This document shows, in pieces, positions 5,494-12,253 of a DNA stretch of 12,295 nt (positions within the stretch are counted from its first letter, which is position 1; every line of letters begins with the position of its first letter). Under the pieces are notes generated by a model that was given only the letters and a program-made list of their open reading frames with translations, made no database searches and was not told where the DNA came from. The position numbers were made by a program, and so were the translations under genes. Source of the stretch: Ochromonadaceae sp. CCMP2298 (taxonomy: Eukaryota; Sar; Synurophyceae; Ochromonadales; Ochromonadaceae); NCBI GenBank assembly GCA_026770595.1, contig MU634428.1, positions 1 through 12,295 on the forward strand. Direction: 5' to 3'.

Positions 5494-7983
5494 TTAGACG
5501 TAGAGGCTTTGGTTCGTAACGATGAATTTCAAGACCATATCTTCGATCAATGCCAACTTATACATACATCCCACCTTATTCTTACATGAATCCAAGTCAC
5601 GCAGCGTTTGGAATTCTCTTGCTATTGTCACGACTTTCATCATCGCCTTTGTAAAGTCGCCGAGTGAAATGCCTTTCTCTACTAGTTCGGTTTGAACAAA
5701 CAGCTTGCAATCTTTCTCCGTTGAACAGTCGCACCACTTCATTGATGCTTCAATGATGTCGTATACGAGAGGCGTATCATAATTTATTCCACTATTATAT
5801 TGAAGTAGGAGCTCTTGTGTCGCGAATGAATCGTACATTATTTTAAGGTCGGTTACTTCTGTTTGGAGAAAGGTGTCGTCAGGTAGACACGGTACAAGGA
5901 CACGTTGTTCATGATGTACCTTAATGTCTGTCGCACACGAGAACAGACCGACGATTTGTCGGGGCGAAAACAAGGCGAAGTAATGCCATTTGGATACGAA
6001 ACTGGTGGACCAGATAACGGAATCGACCTCAGAAAGCTGGGATGCTATCTCCCCGAGCGATGTCAAGTTGAATTCAGGGTCTATGAAGCAATTTTGCATC
6101 AATGTTTCCGATATTTTTTGCGCTTTATTTAGAATATACGTTTCCAAATGGAGAAGATACGCTTCGTCCTCTGCTTCGGTCTTAAGTTTAGCTTGATGTT
6201 TGTTCCACAACAAAACATCAGCCACAATGTGTCTATTTTCGTATTTGAGACGTTCAATTTCTCTCACACACTCTTTTTTTTTTTTGTTGACAAGTATTTT
6301 ACTGAATTCGTTCAATTCGTGAAACTTTTGACAAGCGTCTAGAGGGGTGTTTGCTTGAAACGGTCGACTATTCGTTTTGTTCATTTTTACGACAGTTCTC
6401 TGACTCTCAATTTCGTACTGAACCTCATCAAACATCATGCTCTTGTTGGCGAACTGAACAACAGAATGCAAGTTGGCATTGGGGTCGGTCTTCAACACTT
6501 TTAAAATTACCTCGTATGAAATTTTGAATTTCGATACCAATTTGGCTGGTTTGCCACAAAGAATTGTCTTGTAGCTGCTCTTTGTAGGCAGAGAAAAAAG
6601 ATTATTGCAGTGAACAACGTATCCCACATTATCGATACCTCTTCGGCCAGCTCTTCCAGCCATTTGAGTGTATTCGTGAGGGTGTAAATCGCGCTCACCG
6701 TTTCCGTCAAACTTTTTTACAGACAAAAATATTGCTGTTTTTATGGGACAGTCCAATCCGATTGCAAACGATTCTGTAGCAAACAAAACTTTAATGTAGT
6801 TCTTACTGATGCATAATTCGACCATTTCTCTCAAAATGGGAATCATCCCGGAATGATGAATACCTACACCTTTCTCTAAAAATGACACGAGCTCGATGTA
6901 CTCTGGTAACTGTGAATATTCAAGATGATTCGGTAAGCGTCGCAATATTTGGTCGCATTCTCTTTGAATTGTGTAGGGTTGTTTGTTATCGTCTTCCAAC
7001 AGAGTTGTTGTTATGTCCCGGGCACATTGTTCAACCTGTTTTCTCGAAAATACAAAACCTATGGCAGGAAGCATATCGTTGTCTCGTAGAAAGCTAGTCA
7101 AATCGTTCAAAACCGACTTGCGTTTTGAAAACACCTTGTTCGACAACAACCAGTCCGTGGTTTTCATCAAGTCCCGGTAGGTGTCTTCTTGGAATTCCCC
7201 GTCTTTCGTCTGAATGCACTGTATGTTGTTGCACTTATTTCGTATGTACTGTTGCATTTGTTTGTCCTTTATCTGTTTCAGCGTTGATTCGCCTGCTGCA
7301 AGAAATGAGTAGTGTGTTAATGGGACCACCCGATGGTTTGTGGAGGAGAGGTATACCTGTTTATTAGACCCCTTTTGTTGTTCACACCATCGGGCAAATC
7401 GAACTGGATTATCAATGGTGGCTGAAAGCATTATCATTTGAACATGCGACGGGAGCATAAGAATTGTTTTCTCCCATACTTGGCCTCGGTCAGCGTCGTT
7501 TATGTAGTGGATTTCGTCAAAAACGACTGCTGCGAGTTCGTTTTCAAAGTCCATGTCGAATTGTAGGCGTGGCGCTTGGTCACTAGCTGAACCTTTTGCA
7601 AAAAGAGTGTTCATTAAAATTTCTGTTGTCATTATCAAGACATCTGCTCCTGGGTTTGTTTTAATGTCCCCCGTAAATAGACCAAAAGTAATGTGCGGAA
7701 ATTTTTTCGAGAAGTCGTAAAATTTTTGATTTGACAAGGCCTTTATCGGGCATGTATATATCAGCTTTTTCCCTTTTTTAACCAGATAATCGATTGCAAA
7801 TTCAGCCGGCAATGTTTTTCCGGACCCGGTATGAGCGGTTATCAAGACGTGTTGTTTTTTGACGATTGCTTCGATCGCGTATTTTTGAAAATCACTTAGA
7901 GGAAAATCGAATTGGTCAAAATAAACTTGGTTTTCCACTCCGTTCCCGTGTATTTCATATGACTCATTGCAAATAACAACCAT
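5494..7983 (-). CDS. Ski2-like superfamily 2 RNA helicase
   Basis: The 829-aa protein carries the SF2 Ski2/Mtr4 motifs in order: Q-like P-L-S-D-F-Q (28-33), Walker A A50-H-T-G-S-G-K-T57, T-C-P-I-K-A-L-S-N-Q-K (77-87), F-T-G-D (103-106), D156-E-I-H159 (DEVH-type box), S187-A-T189, G-I-H-H-S-G-M (374-380), F-A-T-E-S-F-A-I-G-L-D (401-411) and Q440-M-A-G-R-A-G-R-R-G449. After the RecA domains, a charged helical stretch (about 550-630) and L-G-E-I-A-S-Q-L (643-650), S-P-R-Q-I-V-G-L-F-S-C (673-683) and G-I-S-L-G-D-F (771-777) match the C-terminal DSHCT region. The cellular relatives unwind RNA 3' to 5' and feed it to the exosome; a viral copy may help mRNA turnover or transcript processing. All catalytic residues are present. 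At 829 aa it is shorter than cellular Ski2 or Mtr4. The ATG at 7983 is 25 residues before the Q-like motif. No AAAATTGA precedes it. Confidence 0.95.
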   Translation of the reverse strand: MVVICNESYEIHGNGVENQVYFDQFDFPLSDFQKYAIEAIVKKQHVLITAHTGSGKTLPAEFAIDYLVKKGKKLIYTCPIKALSNQKFYDFSKKFPHITFGLFTGDIKTNPGADVLIMTTEILMNTLFAKGSASDQAPRLQFDMDFENELAAVVFDEIHYINDADRGQVWEKTILMLPSHVQMIMLSATIDNPVRFARWCEQQKGSNKQVYLSSTNHRVVPLTHYSFLAAGESTLKQIKDKQMQQYIRNKCNNIQCIQTKDGEFQEDTYRDLMKTTDWLLSNKVFSKRKSVLNDLTSFLRDNDMLPAIGFVFSRKQVEQCARDITTTLLEDDNKQPYTIQRECDQILRRLPNHLEYSQLPEYIELVSFLEKGVGIHHSGMIPILREMVELCISKNYIKVLFATESFAIGLDCPIKTAIFLSVKKFDGNGERDLHPHEYTQMAGRAGRRGIDNVGYVVHCNNLFSLPTKSSYKTILCGKPAKLVSKFKISYEVILKVLKTDPNANLHSVVQFANKSMMFDEVQYEIESQRTVVKMNKTNSRPFQANTPLDACQKFHELNEFSKILVNKKKKECVREIERLKYENRHIVADVLLWNKHQAKLKTEAEDEAYLLHLETYILNKAQKISETLMQNCFIDPEFNLTSLGEIASQLSEVDSVIWSTSFVSKWHYFALFSPRQIVGLFSCATDIKVHHEQRVLVPCLPDDTFLQTEVTDLKIMYDSFATQELLLQYNSGINYDTPLVYDIIEASMKWCDCSTEKDCKLFVQTELVEKGISLGDFTKAMMKVVTIAREFQTLRDLDSCKNKVGCMYKLALIEDMVLKFIVTNQSLYV

Positions 7984-8053
7984 TTGATTTAATGTGTATT
8001 TATTCCTTTACATTTGTTACATTTATATATTTTTTTTTATATCTCTGACTATG
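7984..8053 (-). promoter_or_regulatory. AT-rich spacer upstream of the helicase; likely promoter without an early motif
   Basis: These 70 nt between the DUF285 stop and the helicase ATG are strongly AT-rich (long T run near 8030-8037 and TTATATAT) and must hold the helicase promoter unless it is co-transcribed. No AAAATTGA is present, so intermediate or late expression is possible. Confidence 0.35.
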
Positions 8054-9460
8054 TCAAATGAACGGAATGATGAGTCGAACCAGGTCTACATTTCCGAAGA
8101 CTGATGCAGCAGGAGAATGTAATCGCTCGACAAGCGAGTTGATCAGAAGGATGTGAGCCCGTTCTGTCCTCCGTCTTTCTCGCTGACACAGCAGGGCATG
8201 TACAGGTTCGTAGCGAGATTCGAGGATCACTGGATGGAATTCCCAGTAAAGGGCGTTTGAGAAGAACAACTCATCACTGTCGAACATGCCTTTAATTATT
8301 CTCACTTTCTTCACATTCCACTCCCGAAGAAGCTGCTTGAAGGCGACAGAACGGCGAAACATTCCGGCCATGGTTGTCACGTTGGACACATCCCAGCCAC
8401 CCAGTCGCTGGTTGAAGGCGGTGGCGCAACTGAACATGTAGCTCATGTCGACCACGTTGGACACATCCCAGGTATCCAGTGGCTGGTTGAAGGCGGCGGC
8501 GTTAAAGAACATCCAGGCCATGGTGATCACGCCAGACACATCCCAGGTATCCAGTGGCTGGTTGAAGGCGGCGGCGCCCAAAAACATCTCGCTCATGTTG
8601 GTCACGCCGCCAGACACATCCCAGGTATCCAGTGGCTGGTTGAAGGCGGCGGCGAAACAAAACATCTGAACCATGCTGGTCACGCTGGACACGTTCCATG
8701 CGCCGATCGGCTGGTTGAATGCGGCGGCGCAACGAAAGATCGCGTACATGGTTGTCACCCTTGACACATCCCAGGTACCCAGTGGCTGGTTGAATGCCGT
8801 GGCGAAACAAAACATCTGAACCATGTTGGTCACGCTGGACACATCCCATGTACCCAGTGGCTGGTTGAATGCGGTGGCTCGATAGAACATGCTGCTCATG
8901 TCGGTCACGCTGGACACATCCCATGCAGCGAGTGGCTGGTTGAATGCGACGGCGCCATTGAACATCCCGCCCATGTCGGACACGCTGGACACATCCCAAG
9001 AACCCAGTGGCTGATTGAAGGACGAGCACGATCTGTGAGACAACAACGCGACCTCGTCCGTCACCTCGGTGTCGCGACTGAACATGTGGCCCATGTTTGT
9101 CACGCGGGACACATCCCAGGCACCGAGTGGCTGGTTGAAGGCGGTGGCGTCTCTGAACATCCCCTCCATGTTGGTCACGCTGGACACATCCCAGGCACCG
9201 AGGGGCTGGTTGAAGGCGGTGGCGTCTCTGAACATCCCCTCCATGTTGGTCACGCTGGACACATCCCAGGTCCCGACAGGCTGGTTAAATGAGGAGCAAG
9301 ACTGGTGAGTAAACAACTGGTTCATGTCTGTCACATCCGACGTGTCCCAGTCGCCGATCGTGGGTCCGAATGCCAACGTCGCCTCATCCTTTCCAGAGGA
9401 GGAGCAATACGCAATCACCGAACGGCGGAGCGAATGGTTCGTGTGCTTTTCGTATGACAT
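8054..9460 (-). CDS. BspA-like / DUF285 leucine-rich-like repeat protein, 468 aa
   Basis: The body is an array of 25-aa (75-nt) units of the form F-N-Q-P-L-G-x-W-D-V-S-S-V-T-N-M-x-x-M-F-x-x-A-x-A, the signature of DUF285 (BspA-like) surface-protein repeats. I count 12 units beginning F-N-Q, preceded by a capping half (I-G-D-W-D-T-S-D-V-T-D-M) and followed by a degenerate one (F-K-Q-L-L-R-E-W-N-V). Two units carry an insertion ending H-[QR]-S-C-S-S. The C-terminal 60 residues are Arg-rich and end V-D-L-V-R-L-I-I-P-F-I, a helical tail. DUF285 proteins are often multicopy in algal giant viruses and may bind host surfaces or partners. No signal peptide is seen. The frame continues to 9571, but that codon is TTG and the extension contains the promoter and a leader repeat, so I choose the ATG at 9460. 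Its GC content is higher than in most of the window. Confidence 0.93.
   Translation of the reverse strand: MSYEKHTNHSLRRSVIAYCSSSGKDEATLAFGPTIGDWDTSDVTDMNQLFTHQSCSSFNQPVGTWDVSSVTNMEGMFRDATAFNQPLGAWDVSSVTNMEGMFRDATAFNQPLGAWDVSRVTNMGHMFSRDTEVTDEVALLSHRSCSSFNQPLGSWDVSSVSDMGGMFNGAVAFNQPLAAWDVSSVTDMSSMFYRATAFNQPLGTWDVSSVTNMVQMFCFATAFNQPLGTWDVSRVTTMYAIFRCAAAFNQPIGAWNVSSVTSMVQMFCFAAAFNQPLDTWDVSGGVTNMSEMFLGAAAFNQPLDTWDVSGVITMAWMFFNAAAFNQPLDTWDVSNVVDMSYMFSCATAFNQRLGGWDVSNVTTMAGMFRRSVAFKQLLREWNVKKVRIIKGMFDSDELFFSNALYWEFHPVILESRYEPVHALLCQRERRRTERAHILLINSLVERLHSPAASVFGNVDLVRLIIPFI
9121..9270 (-). repeat. Nearly identical 75-bp tandem pair in the DUF285 array
   Basis: Units 9121-9195 and 9196-9270 differ at one base in 75 (GAGTGG versus GAGGGG). 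They encode identical 25-aa repeats. Other units in the array are clearly more diverged, so this pair is the youngest duplication or a conversion product. Confidence 0.93.
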
Positions 9461-9470
9461 GTGTTGCGTT

Positions 9471-9506
9471 TGTCTTGTTGCGTCTCTTGTTGTGTCTCTT
9501 GTTGTG
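9471..9506 (-). repeat. CACAACAAGAGA x3 leader repeat before the DUF285 gene
   Basis: On the + strand TCTCTTGTTGTG occurs exactly at 9483-9494 and 9495-9506, with a two-mismatch copy at 9471-9482. On the sense strand this A/C/G-only array ends 11 nt before the ATG at 9460. Confidence 0.85.
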
Positions 9507-9532
9507 CTTATGTTTATACTGTTTTTAGTTTC

Positions 9533-9544
9533 ATGATCAATTTT
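9533..9544 (-). promoter_or_regulatory. Early-type promoter AAAATTGATCAT for the DUF285 gene
   Basis: Read on the minus strand from 9544 to 9533. It lies 76 nt before the ATG at 9460 (counted from the end of AAAATTGA) and is the exact inverted copy of the RBR-gene promoter at 9622-9633. It sits inside the longer TTG-initiated frame, which supports the ATG start. Confidence 0.78.
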
Positions 9545-9620
9545 GGTTCTATTTGGATACTGAATTGACAAGGAGCGGATTATCGTTTATATGCGAAAGC
9601 ATTTAGACAGACAAACACCG

Positions 9621-9633
9621 AAAAATTGATCAT
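9621..9633 (+). promoter_or_regulatory. Early-type promoter AAAAATTGATCAT for the RBR gene
   Basis: AAAAATTGA lies at 9621-9629, 106 nt before the ATG at 9736. The flank TCAT is shared with the divergent DUF285 promoter, giving a 12-bp perfect inverted repeat with a 77-bp centre. A second TTGATCAT follows at 9646-9655 or nearby, within CATTTGATCATC. Confidence 0.78.
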
Positions 9634-9668
9634 ACATAAGACTCATTTGATCATCAACCACACCCACA

Positions 9669-9734
9669 ACAGAGACAGAGACAGAGACAGAGACAGAGAC
9701 AGAGACAGAGACAGAGACAGAGACAGAGACAGAG
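9669..9734 (+). repeat. (ACAGAG)11 leader microsatellite before the RBR gene
   Basis: Eleven exact copies of ACAGAG fill 9669-9734. One base (C9735) separates the array from the ATG at 9736. The sense strand is T-free. The array ends so close to the ATG that it sets the initiation context. Confidence 0.97.
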
Positions 9735-9735
9735 C

Positions 9736-11148
9736 ATGAGCTGTGCCATCTGCGCTGAAGACGTTAACCGGAGACGCACGCTCGTTTGTTGCGTCGGCTG
9801 TGATTTCGAGGCTTGCCGCACTTGTTGCGAGACGTTCATTCTTGACCAGCCATTTGCGAGATGCATGAACACAGCAGTATGTAAACTGGAATGGTCGCGT
9901 CGATTCTTGGCCGAAAACGTCACCAAGACTTTTCTGAATGGGAAGTGGAAGAAAAAACGCGAACAGGACTTGTTTGACAGGGAGACAGCTCTACTCCCAG
10001 CGACACAGGGAGTCGTTGAGCATAGAAAATCGCAGGAAAGAAAAAAGGACGAGATTAACGAAATGGCGAATAGTGTGGATAGAAAAAAGAAAGAGCTTCG
10101 TGAAATGGAGAGGGTGTTGTACTATTTGAGACTAGAACATACACGAGGGGGCAATGTTGTCACGCCTGGTCCAAACGTAGAGATAAATGTGCGTCGCGCC
10201 TGTTCCGATATGAATTGTCGCGGGTACTTGTCTGCAGATTGGAACTGTGGGTTATGCAAACAGTCGACTTGTTCGAAATGCCATGCCTTGGTTGTTGGTC
10301 AACACGTGTGTAACGAGGACGACGTGAAAACGATAACACTTCTTGAGACTGACACACGTTCCTGTCCGTCTTGCGCAACTAGCATTCACAAGATTTCTGG
10401 GTGCGACCAGATGTGGTGCACGCAGTGTCGCACCGCGTTCAGTTGGAATACTGGTCGCATTGAGGTGAAAATTCACAATCCTCACTATTACGAGTGGATG
10501 AACGCGAACCGTGACTTCCCTGGGCGGGCTGCGGGTGACCTCTATGTTTGCGGGCGACTGCTTAACACAAACACGCCCCTAATCAACAAAATTAACAGTA
10601 TTAGTGTGCCTGTCGCAAATGAAATGCAGTGCATTATACATGTATGCATTGTCAACCGTGGCATGCTGCAACGCATGCCAGATGTGCAAAACAATCTGGA
10701 ACTACGGGTTGATTTTCTCACGGGAAAGTGCACAGAGGTTGACTTCAAGAAAAGGTTGCATTGTACAGACAAAAAGTTTCAAAAAGACAAAGAAATCAAC
10801 CAGGTTATGCGGCTCTTTGTAGACGTTGCAAGCGAGATAATGCTGCGCGCACAGGACTTTGCAGAGGAAAATGTGTCCACAGCGAATCACGAGGACTTGG
10901 TAAGAACGCTCGACCTCTTCTTCAGAGAAATCGACGGAATCACAGAATATGTAGAAGAGTGCATGAAAGACATTTCGATAGCATATAACTCAAAACTCCC
11001 TGGATGGAGGACGAATATATTCACCGCCGGCGAGATGAATCATCGTCGAAGCGAAGTTCTAAGGAAGCAACATGTCAAGGATTTGTCCACCAACGATGTG
11101 TCCGCCAGATGGGTATTACAGAATGAGAGTTACATTTGGGTAATGTAG
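9736..11148 (+). CDS. RBR-type RING/IBR protein, probable E3 ubiquitin ligase of NCLDV type
   Basis: The 470-aa protein has three Cys-rich blocks. Block one (C3-x2-C6, C19-x2-C22, C27-x2-C30, C43, C49) is RING-like. A conserved viral stretch follows (F-D-R-E-T-A-L-L-P-A-T-Q, 80-91), then a charged coiled coil (about 95-130). Block two (C156-x4-C161, C171-x2-C174, C179-x2-C182, H190, C192) fits an IBR. Block three (C210-x2-C213, C223, C228-x2-C231, then F-S-W) fits the RBR RING2, where C223 in S-G-C-D-Q-M would be the ubiquitin-accepting Cys. The usual final Cys pair of RING2 is absent; H-N-P-H (247-250) may replace it. The last 220 residues are unassigned. Families of this kind occur widely in large algal and mimivirus-like viruses. 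A role in ubiquitin transfer is inferred from cellular RBR ligases. Early expression is indicated by its promoter. Confidence 0.9.
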   Translation: MSCAICAEDVNRRRTLVCCVGCDFEACRTCCETFILDQPFARCMNTAVCKLEWSRRFLAENVTKTFLNGKWKKKREQDLFDRETALLPATQGVVEHRKSQERKKDEINEMANSVDRKKKELREMERVLYYLRLEHTRGGNVVTPGPNVEINVRRACSDMNCRGYLSADWNCGLCKQSTCSKCHALVVGQHVCNEDDVKTITLLETDTRSCPSCATSIHKISGCDQMWCTQCRTAFSWNTGRIEVKIHNPHYYEWMNANRDFPGRAAGDLYVCGRLLNTNTPLINKINSISVPVANEMQCIIHVCIVNRGMLQRMPDVQNNLELRVDFLTGKCTEVDFKKRLHCTDKKFQKDKEINQVMRLFVDVASEIMLRAQDFAEENVSTANHEDLVRTLDLFFREIDGITEYVEECMKDISIAYNSKLPGWRTNIFTAGEMNHRRSEVLRKQHVKDLSTNDVSARWVLQNESYIWVM

Positions 11149-11229
11149 TAGACAAAAATTTGGGATGTGCCTGTGTAATTTTAAATCAAATTTTTTTTTT
11201 GTTAGTGTTTGTGTTTGTGTGTGTTTTTT
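11149..11229. other. Intergenic region between convergent genes
   Basis: These 81 nt separate the RBR stop (+) from the eIF1A-like stop (-). They contain a T10 run near 11191-11200, a short GTGTTT repeat (about 2.5 copies, 11205-11219) and a T8 run near 11224-11231. Such runs may be transcript ends for both genes; no clear hairpin is seen. Confidence 0.4.
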
Positions 11230-11622
11230 TTAAATGACATTTGATAGAATGAATTGATTGATATGTGGGAAAGAATCAAGCAAAAGTTGTGTGTGGGTGG
11301 GTGAATAAACATGCAAAATATCTGAATTTTTGGGCGTGGACTCGAATGTGCGCAAACCAATCAACACAACAGAGTGAAGGGTAACCAAATTGTTGCGTTT
11401 GGCGGGTCCTTTCATGCTTCCGCGCACCCAAGCACGGATGTCCAAGGGGTCAAATTGCTCGTTGAAGTAGGTAACCGAGAAGACGCCACCGCCACACACC
11501 TTCGTGACCACTGCGTATTTCTCCTCTGGAAGAAAGCAAGTTCGCAAAACGTCATCTCTCTCATGTATAGTCTTGTTGGCCATCGCCTTTTGCTTGTTTC
11601 CGCCCTGTGTATTGCGTCCCAT
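11230..11622 (-). CDS. Divergent eIF1A-like translation initiation factor, 130 aa
   Basis: The protein follows eIF1A order: a short Gly/Lys/Asn-rich basic N-terminus (M-G-R-N-T-Q-G-G-N-K-Q-K), then an OB-fold of the S1/IF1 type with K-Y-A-V-V-T-K-V-C-G-G-G-V-F-S-V (35-50), W-V-R-G-S-M-K-G (65-72), S-V-V-L-I-G-L-R-T-F (84-93) and S-D-I-L-H-V-Y-S (100-107). Each aligns with the eIF1A blocks for Y-A-x-V, I-R-G-K, I-I-L-V-G-L-R and D-V-I-L-K-Y. The acidic tail of cellular eIF1A is missing and replaced by about 20 hydrophobic/polar residues. In cells eIF1A binds the 40S A site and promotes scanning and start-codon choice; a viral copy could bias initiation toward viral leaders. The call is by motif reading, without a search. 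It has an early promoter and an octamer leader repeat. Confidence 0.82.
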   Translation of the reverse strand: MGRNTQGGNKQKAMANKTIHERDDVLRTCFLPEEKYAVVTKVCGGGVFSVTYFNEQFDPLDIRAWVRGSMKGPAKRNNLVTLHSVVLIGLRTFESTPKNSDILHVYSPTHTQLLLDSFPHINQFILSNVI

Positions 11623-11630
11623 GATTTGTT

Positions 11631-11675
11631 GATTGGTAGATTGGTAGATTGGTAGATTGGTATATTGGTAGATTG
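11631..11675 (-). repeat. AATCTACC octamer leader repeat before the eIF1A-like gene
   Basis: On the + strand GATTGGTA is repeated from 11631 to 11675 (about 5.6 copies, one base changed at 11663). On the sense strand the unit is a permutation of AATCTACC, A/C-rich with two T per unit; it ends 8 nt before the ATG at 11622. Confidence 0.93.
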
Positions 11676-11697
11676 TTTTAAACCCTTAAATAAACAT

Positions 11698-11707
11698 TCA
11701 ATTTTTT
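11698..11707 (-). promoter_or_regulatory. Early-type promoter AAAAAATTGA for the eIF1A-like gene
   Basis: Read on the minus strand from 11707 to 11698. It lies 75 nt before the ATG at 11622, with the octamer array in between. Confidence 0.75.
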
Positions 11708-11843
11708 AAGTAAATAAAAATAGAAAAATAGAAAAATAGAAATTTTAGCCACTTCCTTCATCAAATGAAAAAGAAAGAAAAGAAAAGGTATGAGGGCCTC
11801 AGACAAAAAAAGTAAAGTGTGTTAAGACTTACATTACAGGCAG
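11708..11843. other. Intergenic A-rich region with AAAAATAG x3
   Basis: This part of the 258-nt gap between two same-strand genes holds AAAAATAG three times in tandem (11716-11739) and a purine-rich stretch at about 11766-11789 made of A and G runs. I see no open frame or RNA gene. It probably contains the 3' end of the 123-aa transcript and DNA upstream of the eIF1A-like promoter. Confidence 0.55.
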
Positions 11844-11884
11844 ACTAAAACTAAAACTAAAACTAAAACTAAAACTAAAACTAA
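11844..11884 (-). repeat. (TTTTAG) hexamer array at the stop codon of the 123-aa gene
   Basis: ACTAAA is repeated six times on the + strand at 11844-11879, plus ACTAA to 11884. On the sense strand it reads as TTTTAG units that begin with the gene's own stop (TAG, 11883-11881) and give a further in-frame TAG every six bases. Confidence 0.93.
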
Positions 11885-12252
11885 TCCCACTCCCACCCAA
11901 GCCCCGTCTCGGCACACCAGACTGCAATCTTCTCGAAGCAGGCCTCCAGTTCTGCGTTTGTCTCGATCCTGAACTCACAGAAAACCATTTCGTGCGCAAG
12001 GCTGAAAACGACTCGCCCGTCTATCACTCTTACCACGGAGGTGCCGCCACCGGTAATCATGCACTCTGCAGATCCTCTCCGCTCTTTGAGGACTTTGTTG
12101 AATCGGGTGATGGACTCGCGGCACACCTGCACGTTGAGGGCGTAGGAATACATGACCTCGCCGGTCTCCGTTCTGAATGTCAGGACGCAGATAGTGGGCT
12201 GTTCCGAATCCGGGCACCTTTCGACTGTGACTGCAACTGTGTAGTTCTGCAT
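11881..12252 (-). CDS. Unknown protein, 123 aa
   Basis: An ATG at 12252 opens a 123-aa frame ending in TAG inside a TTTTAG array. The protein begins with beta-like strands (Y-T-V-A-V-T-V-E, T-I-C-V-L-T-F-R-T), has a central Gly-rich turn (T-G-G-G-T) and ends with an amphipathic helix (N-A-E-L-E-A-C-F-E-K-I-A-V-W-C-A) and Trp-Glu-Trp-Asp. No family is recognised; a small alpha/beta fold is plausible. GC content is higher than in most of the window. The start codon directly follows an (ACACAG)n leader. Its promoter would lie beyond the right edge. Confidence 0.75.
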   Translation of the reverse strand: MQNYTVAVTVERCPDSEQPTICVLTFRTETGEVMYSYALNVQVCRESITRFNKVLKERRGSAECMITGGGTSVVRVIDGRVVFSLAHEMVFCEFRIETNAELEACFEKIAVWCAETGLGWEWD

Positions 12253-12253
12253 T

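Noticed and set aside
5905-7367. Several plus-strand frames of 64 to 80 aa within the helicase gene
   Set aside because: All lie opposite conserved helicase coding sequence and have no recognisable features.
8445-9308. Open frames on the plus strand (for example 9035-9292, 9069-9308, 8445-8669) inside the DUF285 gene
   Set aside because: They are the antisense of the 75-nt repeat; a repeat whose length is a multiple of three keeps other frames open too. Their proteins are low-complexity mirror repeats without independent support.
9669-9734. CRISPR-like array
   Set aside because: The hexamers are contiguous with no spacers; none of the repeats in the window has a repeat-spacer pattern.
11844-11884. 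TTTTAG array as a telomere-like end
   Set aside because: Some algal telomeres use TTTTAGGG, but the array is short, internal and tied to a stop codon; sequence continues on both sides.
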